A stretch of 64,000 nt of DNA from Streptomyces sp. TP-A0874. GTDB lineage: Bacteria; Actinomycetota; Actinomycetes; Streptomycetales; Streptomycetaceae. The notes beneath the pieces were generated by a model. It was not told where the DNA came from, searched no databases, and saw only the letters and a list, made by a program, of their open reading frames with translations. Below, piece after piece: positions 1-9,043 of the stretch. A program made the position numbers and the translations under genes. Position 1 is the first letter of the stretch, and every line of letters begins with the position of its first letter. Location: assembly GCF_001748085.1 (NCBI RefSeq), contig NZ_BBZK01000005.1, forward strand, positions 434,001 through 498,000, written 5' to 3'.

Positions 1-1245
1 GAGGGCGGCGCCGAGTTCACCGACCACGACCTGCACCTGGTGAAGGTCCTCGCCACCCAGGCCGGCATCCAGATCGCCAGCGCCCGGCTCCAGGCCGCGA
101 GTCGTCAGCGGGAACGCTGGATCGACGGTGCCGCCGCCCTCACCACCACCCTGCTGGCCGGTGGCGAGGAGCGGACGACCACCGACGACCCGCTCGCCGT
201 CGTCGCCGAACAGGGGCGCAGACTCGCCGACGCCGCCTCCGGCATCGTGCTGCTGCCGGAGGAGGGCGGGGGGCTGGAGATCGCGCAGGTCTCCTCGGAA
301 CTCCCCGAGGCGCTGACGGCGCTGGGGGCCGTGATGGAGTCCAGCAGCCCCGTCCACCGGCAGCTGCTCGCCGGCCGGCCGGTCTTCGTCGACGACTGCG
401 CCACTGACCCCCGGATGCCCGGTTGGCTCTCCGAGTCGTACGGTCCGTGTCTGCTGCTGCCGCTGCGCAGCGGTGGTGAGGTGCAGGGCGTGCTGGTGCT
501 GCCCAGGTTGCCGGGGGCCCTCCGCTACACCATCACCGAGCGGACCCTGGCCACCCAGTTCTCCGCCCAGGCCGCTCTCGCGCTGGTGCTGGCGGACGCG
601 CAGCAGGACCGGGAGCGGCTGGTGCTGTACGAGGAGCGCGACCGCATCGCCCGGGACCTGCACGACCTCGTCATCCAACGGCTGTTCGCCACCGGCATGA
701 TGCTGGAGGGCACCCAGCGGAAGACCGGCGAACCGGAGGTGCGGGAGGGGATCGCCCGGGCCGTGGACGAACTCGACGTCACCATCCAGGAGATCCGCAC
801 CGCCATCTTCGCCCTCCAGCAGGGACCCACCGAGGTGCCGACCGGGCTGCGCACCAGGATCGAGCGGGAGATCCACATGGCCGCCGTCCCCCTGCACTTC
901 AAGCCGTCCGTCCGATTCCTCGGCGCGGTGGACAGCAGGGTCGGCGAAGCGGTCGGCAAGAACCTCGTCGCGGCCCTCCGCGAGGCGCTGTCGAACGTCT
1001 TCCGGCACGCTCGGGCCTCCCGGCTTGAGGTGGTGGTGGACGCCAACGCCAAGCTGCCGGACGGCCGGGACGGGGTGCGGCTGACGGTCGCGGACGACGG
1101 CGTGGGCGTGCCGGCGGGCGGGCGGCGCAGCGGGCTGGCGAATCTGGAGAAGCGGGCGGCGGCGCTCGGCGGATCGAGCACCCTGGGGCCGGGGATCGGA
1201 GCGGACGGCGGCGGCACCACGGTCCGCTGGGAGGCGCCGCTGTGA
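1..1245 (+). CDS. GAF-domain sensor histidine kinase (5' end outside window)
   Basis: The reading frame is open from base 1, so the N terminus lies upstream; 414 residues are visible. A GAF-like domain occupies about residues 70-195. It is followed by a HisKA_3 dimerisation/phosphoacceptor segment with the motif RDRIARDLHDLVIQRLF (phosphoacceptor His near residue 221) and a C-terminal HATPase with an N-box around LREALSNVFRHA and a G-box VADDGVGVP. This is the layout of DevS/DosS and NarL-type kinases, which sense redox, gas or small ligands through GAF domains. The start of a second GAF domain at the left edge is likely. No response regulator gene is visible, so the partner is unknown. Confidence 0.9.
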   Translation, partial: EGGAEFTDHDLHLVKVLATQAGIQIASARLQAASRQRERWIDGAAALTTTLLAGGEERTTTDDPLAVVAEQGRRLADAASGIVLLPEEGGGLEIAQVSSELPEALTALGAVMESSSPVHRQLLAGRPVFVDDCATDPRMPGWLSESYGPCLLLPLRSGGEVQGVLVLPRLPGALRYTITERTLATQFSAQAALALVLADAQQDRERLVLYEERDRIARDLHDLVIQRLFATGMMLEGTQRKTGEPEVREGIARAVDELDVTIQEIRTAIFALQQGPTEVPTGLRTRIEREIHMAAVPLHFKPSVRFLGAVDSRVGEAVGKNLVAALREALSNVFRHARASRLEVVVDANAKLPDGRDGVRLTVADDGVGVPAGGRRSGLANLEKRAAALGGSSTLGPGIGADGGGTTVRWEAPL

Positions 1246-1346
1246 CACCTCCCGGACCCGTGGCCGGGCTCCCATTCGGGCCGCCGGCGGGTCTCGGCCA
1301 CCGGACGGACGCCCCCGTGGCGGTGCCCCGGGCCACCCGGCCGCCC

Positions 1347-2402
1347 TCAGGACGGTTCGGCGGCGGGGGGTGCGACCGGGGCCAGCTGGCGGCCCCCGTT
1401 GGCGAGGATCCGCTCGATGACGAGCGCCACCCCGTCCTCGTTGTTGGCGACCGTGCGGCCCGCGGTGGCCGCCAGCACGTCCGGATGTGCGTTCGCCATC
1501 GCGTACGAGGCGCCCGCCCAGCTGAGCATCTCCACGTCGTTGGGCATGTCGCCGAAGGCCACCACCTCCTCCGGCGCGATGCCGCGCTCCGCACAGCAGT
1601 GCGCGAGGGTGGCCGCCTTGCTGACCCCGAGCCCGCTGATCTCCAGGAGCGCGGTGGGGCTGGAACGGGTGAAGGAGGCGTGCGTGCCGGCGGCGGCCCG
1701 GGCGCGGGCGAGGAAGTCGTCCGGAGTCAGCTCGGGGTGGTGTGCGAGCAGCTTGAGCACGGGCCGGTCGCCGTCCTGCCCGCTCTCCGAGAGCAGTTTC
1801 TCCGCGCTGGCGACGGTGGCCCCGGGGTCGACGGGGAAGGGCGGGTACTCCGGCTCGTAGTTGATCCCGCTGGTGAGCTCGACGGCGAAGGAGGTGCCGG
1901 GCACGGCGGTCCGCAGCGCGGCGACCACGGCGAGCGCCTTGGGGCGCGGCAGCGGGCGCACCTCCAGGGTGCGGCCGCCGCGGTGCAGGTCGACCACCGC
2001 GGCGCCGTTGGCGCAGATGGCCAGGCCGTGGCCGTGCACATGGGCGCTGACCACGTGCATCCAGCGGGCCGGCCGGCCGGTGACGAAGAACACCTCGATG
2101 CCCGCGGCCTCGGCTGCGGCGAGCGCCGCGACCGTGCGGTCGGAGACCGACTTGTCGTCCCGGAGCAGGGTGCCGTCCAGGTCGGTGGCGATCAGTCGCA
2201 CGGCGGGGCGGAGCAGCGCACCGGTCGGCTCGCCGGCGGCGGCCTCCGGTGAGCCGACCGGCAGGGGGACCGTGGCGCCGGGTGCGTGGGGTGAGGAGGC
2301 AGTCGAGGCGGAGTCGGGGTGGGAGACGGGCGACGGGGCGGGGCCTCCGGCGTCCTGGATCGGCGGCTCGGGCCGTTCGGCTGCTGGGGTCACGCCTCCC
2401 AT
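1347..2402 (-). CDS. HAD-superfamily (Cof-type) phosphatase
   Basis: About 351 residues. After a low-complexity Pro/Ala/Ser N-terminal stretch of about 65 residues comes HAD motif [11 protein letters not shown], motif II in FFVTGRP, a cap domain, a conserved Lys in the SKAATL segment and motif [15 protein letters not shown], the pattern of Cof/YidA-type sugar-phosphate or nucleotide phosphatases. The ATG at 2402 is preceded by GGGAAG. A start closer to motif I is possible because the N-terminal stretch is unlike the family. It converges on the kinase gene to the left. A close paralogue lies at 10075-10902 beside serS. The substrate cannot be read from sequence. Confidence 0.85.
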   Translation of the reverse strand: MGGVTPAAERPEPPIQDAGGPAPSPVSHPDSASTASSPHAPGATVPLPVGSPEAAAGEPTGALLRPAVRLIATDLDGTLLRDDKSVSDRTVAALAAAEAAGIEVFFVTGRPARWMHVVSAHVHGHGLAICANGAAVVDLHRGGRTLEVRPLPRPKALAVVAALRTAVPGTSFAVELTSGINYEPEYPPFPVDPGATVASAEKLLSESGQDGDRPVLKLLAHHPELTPDDFLARARAAAGTHASFTRSSPTALLEISGLGVSKAATLAHCCAERGIAPEEVVAFGDMPNDVEMLSWAGASYAMANAHPDVLAATAGRTVANNEDGVALVIERILANGGRQLAPVAPPAAEPS

Positions 2403-2616
2403 CTTCCCGCATATGCGCGCACAACCGTGCGAGGGGGTGCGCAGAGGAGCGTGTGCCGCGGTCGGCGCCTCCTCGAAAGGGCGGTGCGGACTGAGGACCG
2501 CGAGCGCCACGTCCGGACGGCCACCGAGGGACTGGCCGGACCGGTGCGGTGAGGCTGCGGTGAGGGGCCGGTTCCGGTGGTCGGTCACGTGACACCGGTG
2601 ACCGGGAGGCGGAACG

Positions 2617-2622
2617 TAGGCT
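2617..2622 (+). promoter_or_regulatory. -10 element of probable leaderless promoter (TAGGCT)
   Basis: TAGGCT lies 6 nt before the ATG at 2629 and there is no Shine-Dalgarno sequence at normal distance. The transcript probably begins at or next to the start codon. No good -35 match is visible. Confidence 0.55.
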
Positions 2623-2628
2623 CGGGCC

Positions 2629-3531
2629 ATGAGTCTGCGCCTGAGCACCGTGATCCTCCCCGTCGACCGCTGGCACGAGGGCGGCCGGGCGAAGTGGCGG
2701 GGGGCCGAGGAACTCGGCTTCCACACCGCGTACACCTACGACCACCTCTCCTGGCGCCGGTTCCGCGACGGACCGTGGTTCGGGGCCCTGCCCACCCTCA
2801 CCGCGGCGGCCACCGCGACCGAGCACATCCGCCTGGGCACCCTCGTCACCTCCCCGAACTTCCGCCACCCGGTGACGCTCGCGAAGGAGCTGATATCGCT
2901 CGACGACATCTCGGGCGGCCGGACCACGGTCGGCATCGGCGCCGGCGGGAAGGGCTTCGACGCCACCGCACTCGGACAGGAGGCGTGGACGCCCCGCGAA
3001 CGGGCCGACCGCTTCGCCGAATTCCTGCCGCTGCTGGACCTGCTGCTCACCGAGGGCACCGTTACGCGGCGCGGCGACTACTACGCGGCGAACGAGGCCA
3101 GGAACCTGCCGGGCTGCGTGCAGCGGCCCCGCACGCCCTTCGCCGTCGCCGCGACCGGCCCGCGCGGATTCGGGCTCGCCGCCCGGTACGGGCAGGCCTG
3201 GGTGACCACCGGTGATCCGAAGCTGTTCGAGGAGGGCACCCCGGAGCAGTCTGTCGAGGCGCTCCGCGGGCAGATCAGCGGGCTCGGCGCGGCCTGCGGG
3301 GCGATCGGCCGGGAGGTGGCCGAGCTGGAGAAGGTCCTGCTCACCGGGTTCACCCCGGACCGCTCCCGCCCGCTGTCGTCGGTGGACGCCTTCGTGGACT
3401 TCGCCGGGCGCCACCGCGACCTCGGCTTCACCGAGATCGCGGTCCACTGGCCGATACCCGACTCCGACTTCGCGGCCGACCAGGCCGTCTTCGAGAAGAT
3501 CGCCACCGACGCCGCCGCACAGCTGGGCTGA
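2629..3531 (+). CDS. LLM-class F420-dependent oxidoreductase
   Basis: 300 residues with the luciferase-like monooxygenase TIM-barrel signature: N-terminal strand LSTVILPVDRW, the DHLSW segment of the YTYDHLSW region, LGTLVTSPNFRHPVTLAKE, and the ISGGRTTVGIGAGG cofactor-binding loop. Such proteins in actinobacteria use coenzyme F420 (or FMN) to reduce or oxidise small organic substrates in the cytoplasm. It is a single-gene unit with a probable leaderless start. A second, differently subgrouped member is encoded at 39777-40679. The substrate is unknown. Confidence 0.88.
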   Translation: MSLRLSTVILPVDRWHEGGRAKWRGAEELGFHTAYTYDHLSWRRFRDGPWFGALPTLTAAATATEHIRLGTLVTSPNFRHPVTLAKELISLDDISGGRTTVGIGAGGKGFDATALGQEAWTPRERADRFAEFLPLLDLLLTEGTVTRRGDYYAANEARNLPGCVQRPRTPFAVAATGPRGFGLAARYGQAWVTTGDPKLFEEGTPEQSVEALRGQISGLGAACGAIGREVAELEKVLLTGFTPDRSRPLSSVDAFVDFAGRHRDLGFTEIAVHWPIPDSDFAADQAVFEKIATDAAAQLG

Positions 3532-3701
3532 GTCCTCCCGCGCTCCGGGCCGACCGGTCCCCGTGCCGCCCTCCGGGCAGAGCCGCGCCGGTTCCGCTGG
3601 GCCGTCGCCGTCCGCTTCGGCTCCGAAAGGGGCATCATCGTAGGTGGGGAGGCTCCGGAGACGGAGAGGACGGACGCGAGGAGTGGCAGGAGGACCGATC
3701 C

Positions 3702-4604
3702 ATGGCAAGGACCACGAGATTCACCCCTGACAAGGGACTCACCAGGCGCATGGTGACCACCATGTTCCTGATCGGACTGCTCTACGTGGTCTTCATCGGA
3801 GTGCTGATCGGGCTCCTCCAGAACGCGTGGCCGGTGATCCTGATCATCGCCGGAGTGCTGTTCGTGCTGCAGTTCTGGTTCAGCGACCGGATCGCCGCCC
3901 TCGCCATGGGCGCCCGAGAGGTCACGCCCGAGCAGGCCCCGGAACTGCACGGGGCGGTCGACCGGCTCTGTGCGTTGGCCGACATGCCGAAGCCGCGCGT
4001 CGCGATCGCTGACAGCGACGTGCCGAACGCCTTCGCCACCGGCCGCAGCCAGCAGAAGGCACTGGTGTGCGCCACCACCGGACTGCTGCGCCGGCTGGAG
4101 CCGGAGGAACTGGAGGGGGTCCTGGCTCACGAGCTGTCACACGTCGCCCACCGCGACGTGGCGGTCATGACGATCGCCTCCTTCCTCGGCGTGCTGGCCG
4201 GCATGATGACCCGGATCGGCCTGTGGAGCAGTCTGGGCCGGTCCCGCAACAACAACACCGCCATCATCATGTTGCTCGTCCCGCTGGTCAGCGCGGTGGT
4301 CTACGTCATCAGCTTCCTGCTCACCCGGCTGCTCTCCCGCTACCGTGAGCTGTCCGCCGACCGGGCCGCCGCGGTACTCACCGGACGCCCTTCCGCGCTC
4401 GCCTCCGCACTCACCAAGATCACCGGTGATATGGGCCGGATCCCGACCAGGGACCTGCGGCGGGCCGAGCCCTTCAACGCCTTCTACTTCGTGCCCGCCT
4501 TCTCCTCCCGGGAGAGCCTCAGCCGCCTGCTCTCCTCCCACCCCACGCTGGAGCAGCGACTCGACCAGCTGGGCAGGATCGCCGCGCAGCTCGGCCGCCC
4601 CTGA
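3702..4604 (+). CDS. htpX: M48 family zinc metalloprotease HtpX
   Basis: 300 residues. Two hydrophobic segments near the N terminus (about residues 13-33 and 36-54) place it in the membrane. The zinc site is HELSH in LAHELSHVAHRDV (about residues 142-146), and the third ligand is expected in the RELSADRAAAVLTGRP segment. Another hydrophobic pair lies near residues 160-210. HtpX degrades misfolded membrane proteins. AGGAGG sits 8 nt before the ATG. The next gene, 48 bp downstream, encodes PspAB, the usual actinobacterial neighbour, so the pair probably acts in envelope stress. Confidence 0.93.
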   Translation: MARTTRFTPDKGLTRRMVTTMFLIGLLYVVFIGVLIGLLQNAWPVILIIAGVLFVLQFWFSDRIAALAMGAREVTPEQAPELHGAVDRLCALADMPKPRVAIADSDVPNAFATGRSQQKALVCATTGLLRRLEPEELEGVLAHELSHVAHRDVAVMTIASFLGVLAGMMTRIGLWSSLGRSRNNNTAIIMLLVPLVSAVVYVISFLLTRLLSRYRELSADRAAAVLTGRPSALASALTKITGDMGRIPTRDLRRAEPFNAFYFVPAFSSRESLSRLLSSHPTLEQRLDQLGRIAAQLGRP

Positions 4605-4652
4605 GCCAGCCGGTCGGGACCTCGCCCGCCAGCCGAGACCTCAAAGGACGCC

Positions 4653-5243
4653 ATGGGAATCCTCGACACCATCCTGGGCCGCAGCAAGCAGGTCCGCCCC
4701 AACCTGGAGCAGCTCTTCGCGCTGCCGTCCGCTGCGATCACCCTGCAGGCCGGTGCCGGCTTCACACCGACCGGCGTGGGGTCGGTGTGTTTCGCCGGCG
4801 TCGAGGGCGGGGCCTTCGCCCAGCTCGAACGGGACGTGCGCCAGCTGCTGGACGCGGACACCGAGCGCGGCGGGATCCCCGTCGAGTTCCAGCAGGACAC
4901 GTACGGATACACCTGGCTGGTCGCCCGGCAGCCGGCGGACGACACCGCCTCGCTCGTCAACGACGTGCACGCGGTGAACACCCTCCTTGAGGAGGCCGGT
5001 TTCGGCCCCCACCTACTCTGCTCGCTGGTGACCTTCCACGACGCCGAGACCGGCCGGCGGCCGCTCGGCCTCGTCTACCTGTACAAGCGCGGCAGCTTCT
5101 ACCCCTTCGCCCCACTGCCGGAGGCGGGCGAGAAACGGGACAGCCAGCTGGAGCTCCAGGTCCGCGGGCTGCTCGCCGACGACCTGCGCATCGAGCAGGA
5201 CCTGAGCCGCTGGTTCCCGGTGTGGGGCGCCCCGGGACTCTGA
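4653..5243 (+). CDS. pspAB: PspA-associated protein PspAB
   Basis: 196 residues, matching the actinobacterial PspAB family from its N terminus (MGILDTILGRSKQ) to the C-terminal acidic/aromatic segment (LRIEQDLSRWFPVWG). There are no membrane segments and no catalytic motif. In related genomes the gene sits with htpX and often with pspA/pspAA, which respond to membrane damage; here pspA is not adjacent. AAAGGA precedes the ATG. Co-transcription with htpX is likely because the gap is only 48 bp. Confidence 0.88.
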   Translation: MGILDTILGRSKQVRPNLEQLFALPSAAITLQAGAGFTPTGVGSVCFAGVEGGAFAQLERDVRQLLDADTERGGIPVEFQQDTYGYTWLVARQPADDTASLVNDVHAVNTLLEEAGFGPHLLCSLVTFHDAETGRRPLGLVYLYKRGSFYPFAPLPEAGEKRDSQLELQVRGLLADDLRIEQDLSRWFPVWGAPGL

Positions 5244-5341
5244 GCCGCCGCGGGGCCGCCCCGACCCCTACGGGCGGGTCAGCCTTGAGATGGACCCGGA
5301 TCCAACCGTCAGGAGGGACGCGCGACGGGGGCATCCCCCAC

Positions 5342-5347
5342 TAGCGT
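5342..5347 (+). promoter_or_regulatory. -10 element of probable leaderless promoter (TAGCGT)
   Basis: TAGCGT is followed by 7 nt and the GTG at 5355. This spacing, and the lack of a Shine-Dalgarno sequence, favours 5355 over the in-frame GTG at 5349. Confidence 0.55.
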
Positions 5348-5354
5348 CGTGGGC

Positions 5355-6383
5355 GTGACTGTGATCGCGACCGAAAGCCTCAGCAAGCGGTTCCCCAAGG
5401 TGACCGCGCTCGACCGGCTCTCCGTGGACATCAGGCCGGGGGTGACGGGGCTGGTGGGTGCCAACGGGGCTGGTAAGTCCACACTCATCAAGATCCTGCT
5501 CGGGCTCTCCCCCGCCACCGAAGGCCGGGCCAGCGTGCTCGGTCTCGACGTGGCCGGTGCGGGCGGCGCCATCCGGGAGCGGGTCGGTTACATGCCGGAG
5601 CACGACTGCCTGCCGCCGGACGTCTCGGCGACCGAGTTCGTCGTCCACATGGCCCGGATGTCCGGGCTGCCGGCCAGCGCGGCCCGGGAACGCACCGCCG
5701 ACACCCTGCGCCACGTAGGGCTCCACGAGGAGCGCTACCGGCCCATGGGCGGCTACTCGACCGGGATGAAGCAGCGGGTCAAACTCGCCCAGGCGCTGGT
5801 GCACGACCCGCGGCTGGTGCTGCTGGACGAGCCGACCAACGGCCTCGACCCGGTCGGCCGGGACGAGATGCTCGCCCTGATCCGCCGGATCCACACCGAC
5901 TTCGGCATCTCGGTGCTCGTCACCTCCCACCTGCTGGGGGAGCTGGAGCGCACCTGCGACCACGTGGTCGTCATCGACGGCGGAAGACTGCTCCGCTCCA
6001 GCTCCACCAGCGACTTCACGCAGGAGATCGCGACGGTGGCAGTCGAGGTGACCGACACCGACGAACACCCCGACGGCACCGCCGCCCTGCACCGGGCGCT
6101 CAACGCCGCCGGGCTGACCGTCCAGACCCCCGGCGACGCCGCCCCCGGCGCCCGCCACCTGCTGTTCGTCGAGATCGCCGACGACGGCACCTACGACACG
6201 GTCCGTGACGCCATAGCCGAACTCGGGCTCGGACTGGTCCGGCTGGAACAGCGCCGCCACCAGATCGCCGAGGTCTTCCGGCAGGCCCCGGAAGCAGACC
6301 GGAAGCCCGCCGCGACCTCCCCCGGTGGAGCGGAACCGCGAGCGGCAGCCACTGCCACAGGAGGTGACCCCGGTGTCGCATGA
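5355..6383 (+). CDS. ABC transporter ATP-binding protein (module 1)
   Basis: 342 residues. Walker A is GANGAGKSTLIK, the ABC signature is YSTGMKQRVKLAQ, Walker B is LVLLDEPTNGLDP and the switch His lies in TSHLLGE. A C-terminal extension of about 120 residues follows the nucleotide-binding domain. This is the DrrA/CcmA-like exporter class. The stop codon overlaps the start of the permease gene by 11 nt, so the two are translationally coupled. The cargo is not evident. An in-frame GTG at 5349 is an alternative start. Confidence 0.92.
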   Translation: MTVIATESLSKRFPKVTALDRLSVDIRPGVTGLVGANGAGKSTLIKILLGLSPATEGRASVLGLDVAGAGGAIRERVGYMPEHDCLPPDVSATEFVVHMARMSGLPASAARERTADTLRHVGLHEERYRPMGGYSTGMKQRVKLAQALVHDPRLVLLDEPTNGLDPVGRDEMLALIRRIHTDFGISVLVTSHLLGELERTCDHVVVIDGGRLLRSSSTSDFTQEIATVAVEVTDTDEHPDGTAALHRALNAAGLTVQTPGDAAPGARHLLFVEIADDGTYDTVRDAIAELGLGLVRLEQRRHQIAEVFRQAPEADRKPAATSPGGAEPRAAATATGGDPGVA

Positions 6384-7302
6384 GCCCACCAGCGTCGAAC
6401 CGGCCGGGCAGTCGGCCGCCGCAGTCGACCCGGCCCGCATCCACAACATCGGCTACCGCGCCTACGACGGGCCGCGGCTGGGCCGCGCCTACGTCCGGCG
6501 CTCGCTGTTCGCCCAGACCCTGCGCGGCGCCTACGGCCTCGGCAGGTCCGCCAAGTCCAAGGTGCTGCCCGCGCTGCTGTACGCGGCGATGTGCCTGCCG
6601 GCGGGGATAGTCGTCGCCGTCACCGTCGCGCTGGACAACGACGACCTGCCACTGGAGTACACCAGCTACGCGCTCTACCTGCAGGCGGTCATCGGCCTCT
6701 ACGTGGCCGCCCAGGCGCCGCAGGCGGTCTCGCGGGACCTCCGGTTCCAGACCGTGCCGCTGTACTTCTCCCGGCCGCTGGAGGCCGTGGACTACGTCGT
6801 GTCGAAGTTCGCCGCGCTCGCTTCCGCCCTGTTCATCCTCACCGCCTCACCACTGCTGGTCCTCTACCTCGGGGCGCTCCTCGCCGAACTCGACATCGCC
6901 GACCAGACCGAGGGGTTCGCTCAAGGAGTGGTGTCCGTGGCCCTGCTCTCCGTCCTCTTCGCCGGTATCGGACTGGTGATCGCGGCGGTGACGCCACGCC
7001 GCGGCTTCGGGGTCGCCGCCGTCATCGCCGTGCTGACCATCTCCTACGGAGCGGTGAGCACCGTCCAGGCCATCGCCTACGCCCAGGACAAGCCCGAGGT
7101 GGTCGGCTGGCTTGGTCTCTGCTCACCGATCACCCTGATCGACGGGGTGCAGACGAAGTTCCTCGGTGCGAGCTCCGCCTTCCCCGGCGGCTACGGACCC
7201 CCGAGCGCCCTGGCCGGCGCCGTCTACCTGCTCGTCGTCCTCTCCCTGATCGTCGGCTCGTACGCCCTGCTGATGCGCCGCTACCGGAAGGTCGGGCTGT
7301 GA
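6373..7302 (+). CDS. ABC transporter permease (module 1)
   Basis: 309 residues from the GTG at 6373, which follows a GGAGG site inside the end of the upstream ATPase gene. A cytoplasmic N-terminal segment includes the IHNIGYRAYDGPRLGR region typical of ABC-2 family permeases, followed by about six hydrophobic segments between residues 80 and 305. It forms the membrane half of the exporter with the preceding ATPase. Its stop overlaps the next ATPase start (GTGA). Confidence 0.88.
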   Translation: MSHEPTSVEPAGQSAAAVDPARIHNIGYRAYDGPRLGRAYVRRSLFAQTLRGAYGLGRSAKSKVLPALLYAAMCLPAGIVVAVTVALDNDDLPLEYTSYALYLQAVIGLYVAAQAPQAVSRDLRFQTVPLYFSRPLEAVDYVVSKFAALASALFILTASPLLVLYLGALLAELDIADQTEGFAQGVVSVALLSVLFAGIGLVIAAVTPRRGFGVAAVIAVLTISYGAVSTVQAIAYAQDKPEVVGWLGLCSPITLIDGVQTKFLGASSAFPGGYGPPSALAGAVYLLVVLSLIVGSYALLMRRYRKVGL

Positions 7303-8216
7303 CCACCCTCGACATCGACCACACCTCCCGCTGGTTCGGGAACGTCGTCGCCATCAACGACGTCACCATGACCATCGGCCCCGGCGTCACCGGACTGCTC
7401 GGACCCAACGGAGCGGGGAAGTCCACCCTCATCAATCTGATGGCCGGCTTCCTGGCACCCTCCACCGGCTCCGTCACCCTCGACGGCGCACCGGTCTGGC
7501 GGAACGAGCGTGCCTACCGGGAGATCGGCATCGTCCCGGAGCGGGAGGGCACCTACGACTTCCTCACCGGCTGGGAGTTCGTCCTGGCCAACGCCGAGCT
7601 GCACGGACTGCCCGATCCGGGGGCCGCGGCCCGGGCGGCGCTGACCACCGTCGACATGGTGCGGCCCCAGGGCCGGAAGATCTCCACCTACAGCAAGGGC
7701 ATGCGGCAGCGGGTGAAGATGGCCTCCGCCCTGGTCCACGAACCGTCCGTGCTCCTCCTCGACGAGCCGTTCAACGGCATGGACCCGCGGCAGCGCATGC
7801 AGCTGATGGAACTGCTGCGGAGGATGGGGGAGGAGGGCCGCACGGTCCTGTTCTCCTCACACATCCTGGAGGAGGTCGAGCAGTTGGCCAGCCACATCGA
7901 GGTGGTGGTGGCCGGTCGCCACGCCGCCTCGGGGGATTTCCGCAAGATCCGCCGGCTGATGACCGACCGCCCGCACCACTACCTCGTCCGCTCCAGCGAC
8001 GACCGGGCGCTGGCCGCCGCCCTGATCGCGGACGCCTCCACCAGCGGCATCGAGATCGACGCCGAGGAGAAGGCGCTCCGGATCCAGGCGGTCGACTTCC
8101 CGCGCTTCACCGAACTGCTGCCGCGGATCGCGCGCCGGCACGGCATCCGGCTGCTGGCGGTCTCGCCGTCCGACGAGTCGCTGGAAAGTGTCTTCTCCTA
8201 CCTCGTAGCGGCCTGA
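7299..8216 (+). CDS. ABC transporter ATP-binding protein (module 2)
   Basis: 305 residues, starting at the GTG that shares 4 nt (GTGA) with the stop of the upstream permease. Walker A is GPNGAGKSTLIN, the signature is YSKGMRQRVKMA, Walker B is VLLLDEPFNGMDP and the switch His lies in SSHILEE. The C-terminal part after residue 210 is a regulatory extension. It resembles module 1 closely enough to suggest an old tandem duplication, and it probably pairs with the permease encoded 26 bp downstream. Confidence 0.92.
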   Translation: MTTLDIDHTSRWFGNVVAINDVTMTIGPGVTGLLGPNGAGKSTLINLMAGFLAPSTGSVTLDGAPVWRNERAYREIGIVPEREGTYDFLTGWEFVLANAELHGLPDPGAAARAALTTVDMVRPQGRKISTYSKGMRQRVKMASALVHEPSVLLLDEPFNGMDPRQRMQLMELLRRMGEEGRTVLFSSHILEEVEQLASHIEVVVAGRHAASGDFRKIRRLMTDRPHHYLVRSSDDRALAAALIADASTSGIEIDAEEKALRIQAVDFPRFTELLPRIARRHGIRLLAVSPSDESLESVFSYLVAA

Positions 8217-8242
8217 CCGCCTCCAGAAGGAGCCCGAAGTCG

Positions 8243-8962
8243 ATGTACAACACCACCGTCGCCCGGCTCACCTACCGGGGTCTGCTCGGTCGCCGCCGCG
8301 CGCTGATCCTGTTCGCCCTGCCCGCCCTGCTGCTGCTCATCGCCGTGGCGGTGCGGCTGCTGACCGGCGTCGACGACCAGATCGCCAGCAGTGTGCTGAG
8401 CGGCTTCGCGCTGGCGACGATGGTTCCGCTGATCGGCGTGATCGCCGGCACCGGGGCGATCGGCCCGGAGATCGACGACGGATCGATCGTCTACCTGCTC
8501 TCCAAACCGGTCCGGCGCCCCTCGATCGTGGTCACCAAGCTGATCGTCGCCTTCGGGGTCAGCCTCTGTTTCGCCGCCCTGCCCACCCTGGTCGCCGGAG
8601 TCGTGCTGAACGGCAACGGCCAGCAGATCGCGGTCGCCTACGCGGTCTCCGCCGCGGTCGCCTCGATGGCCTACAGCGCCGTCTTCCTGCTGCTGGGCAC
8701 CGTCACCCGGCACGCGGTGGTCGCCGGGCTGGTCTACGCGCTGGTCTGGGAGGCCCTCATCGGCAGCCTGGTACCGGGTGCCCGGACACTCAGCGTCCAG
8801 CAGTGGGGACTCGCTATCGGCCAGCGGATCGCCGGCGGCGACCTGGTCAGCTCCGACGTCGGGCTTCCGCTGGCGGCCGTGCTGCTGACCGCCGTCACCG
8901 CCGCCGCCACCTGGTACGCGGGCCAGAAGCTCCGCGGACTCACCCTCGCCACCGAGGAGTAG
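8243..8962 (+). CDS. ABC transporter permease (module 2)
   Basis: 239 residues, almost entirely hydrophobic, with about six membrane segments, as in ABC-2 type permeases. The loop GTGAIGPEIDDGSIVYLLSK is characteristic of this family. AAGGAG lies upstream of the ATG. It is the last gene of the four-gene exporter run and is followed by a strong hairpin. Confidence 0.88.
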   Translation: MYNTTVARLTYRGLLGRRRALILFALPALLLLIAVAVRLLTGVDDQIASSVLSGFALATMVPLIGVIAGTGAIGPEIDDGSIVYLLSKPVRRPSIVVTKLIVAFGVSLCFAALPTLVAGVVLNGNGQQIAVAYAVSAAVASMAYSAVFLLLGTVTRHAVVAGLVYALVWEALIGSLVPGARTLSVQQWGLAIGQRIAGGDLVSSDVGLPLAAVLLTAVTAAATWYAGQKLRGLTLATEE

Positions 8963-8970
8963 CGAGCCGG

Positions 8971-9003
8971 GGGAGCGCACGCGACCGGATCGCGTGCGCT
9001 CCC
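8971..9003. terminator. Hairpin between convergent genes
   Basis: Perfect 14 bp arms (8971-8984 and 8990-9003) with a 5 nt loop lie between the ABC permease and the leftward gene at 9044. It can serve both directions. There is no U-tract, as is common in Streptomyces. Confidence 0.75.
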
Positions 9004-9043
9004 GACCCGCCCCCTCCGCGGTCGGGAGGGGCCGGGCCCCGGG

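Noticed and set aside
1242..2252. 336-residue rightward frame opposite the HAD phosphatase
   Set aside because: It is Gly/Arg-rich without domains, while the opposite strand has all four HAD motifs.
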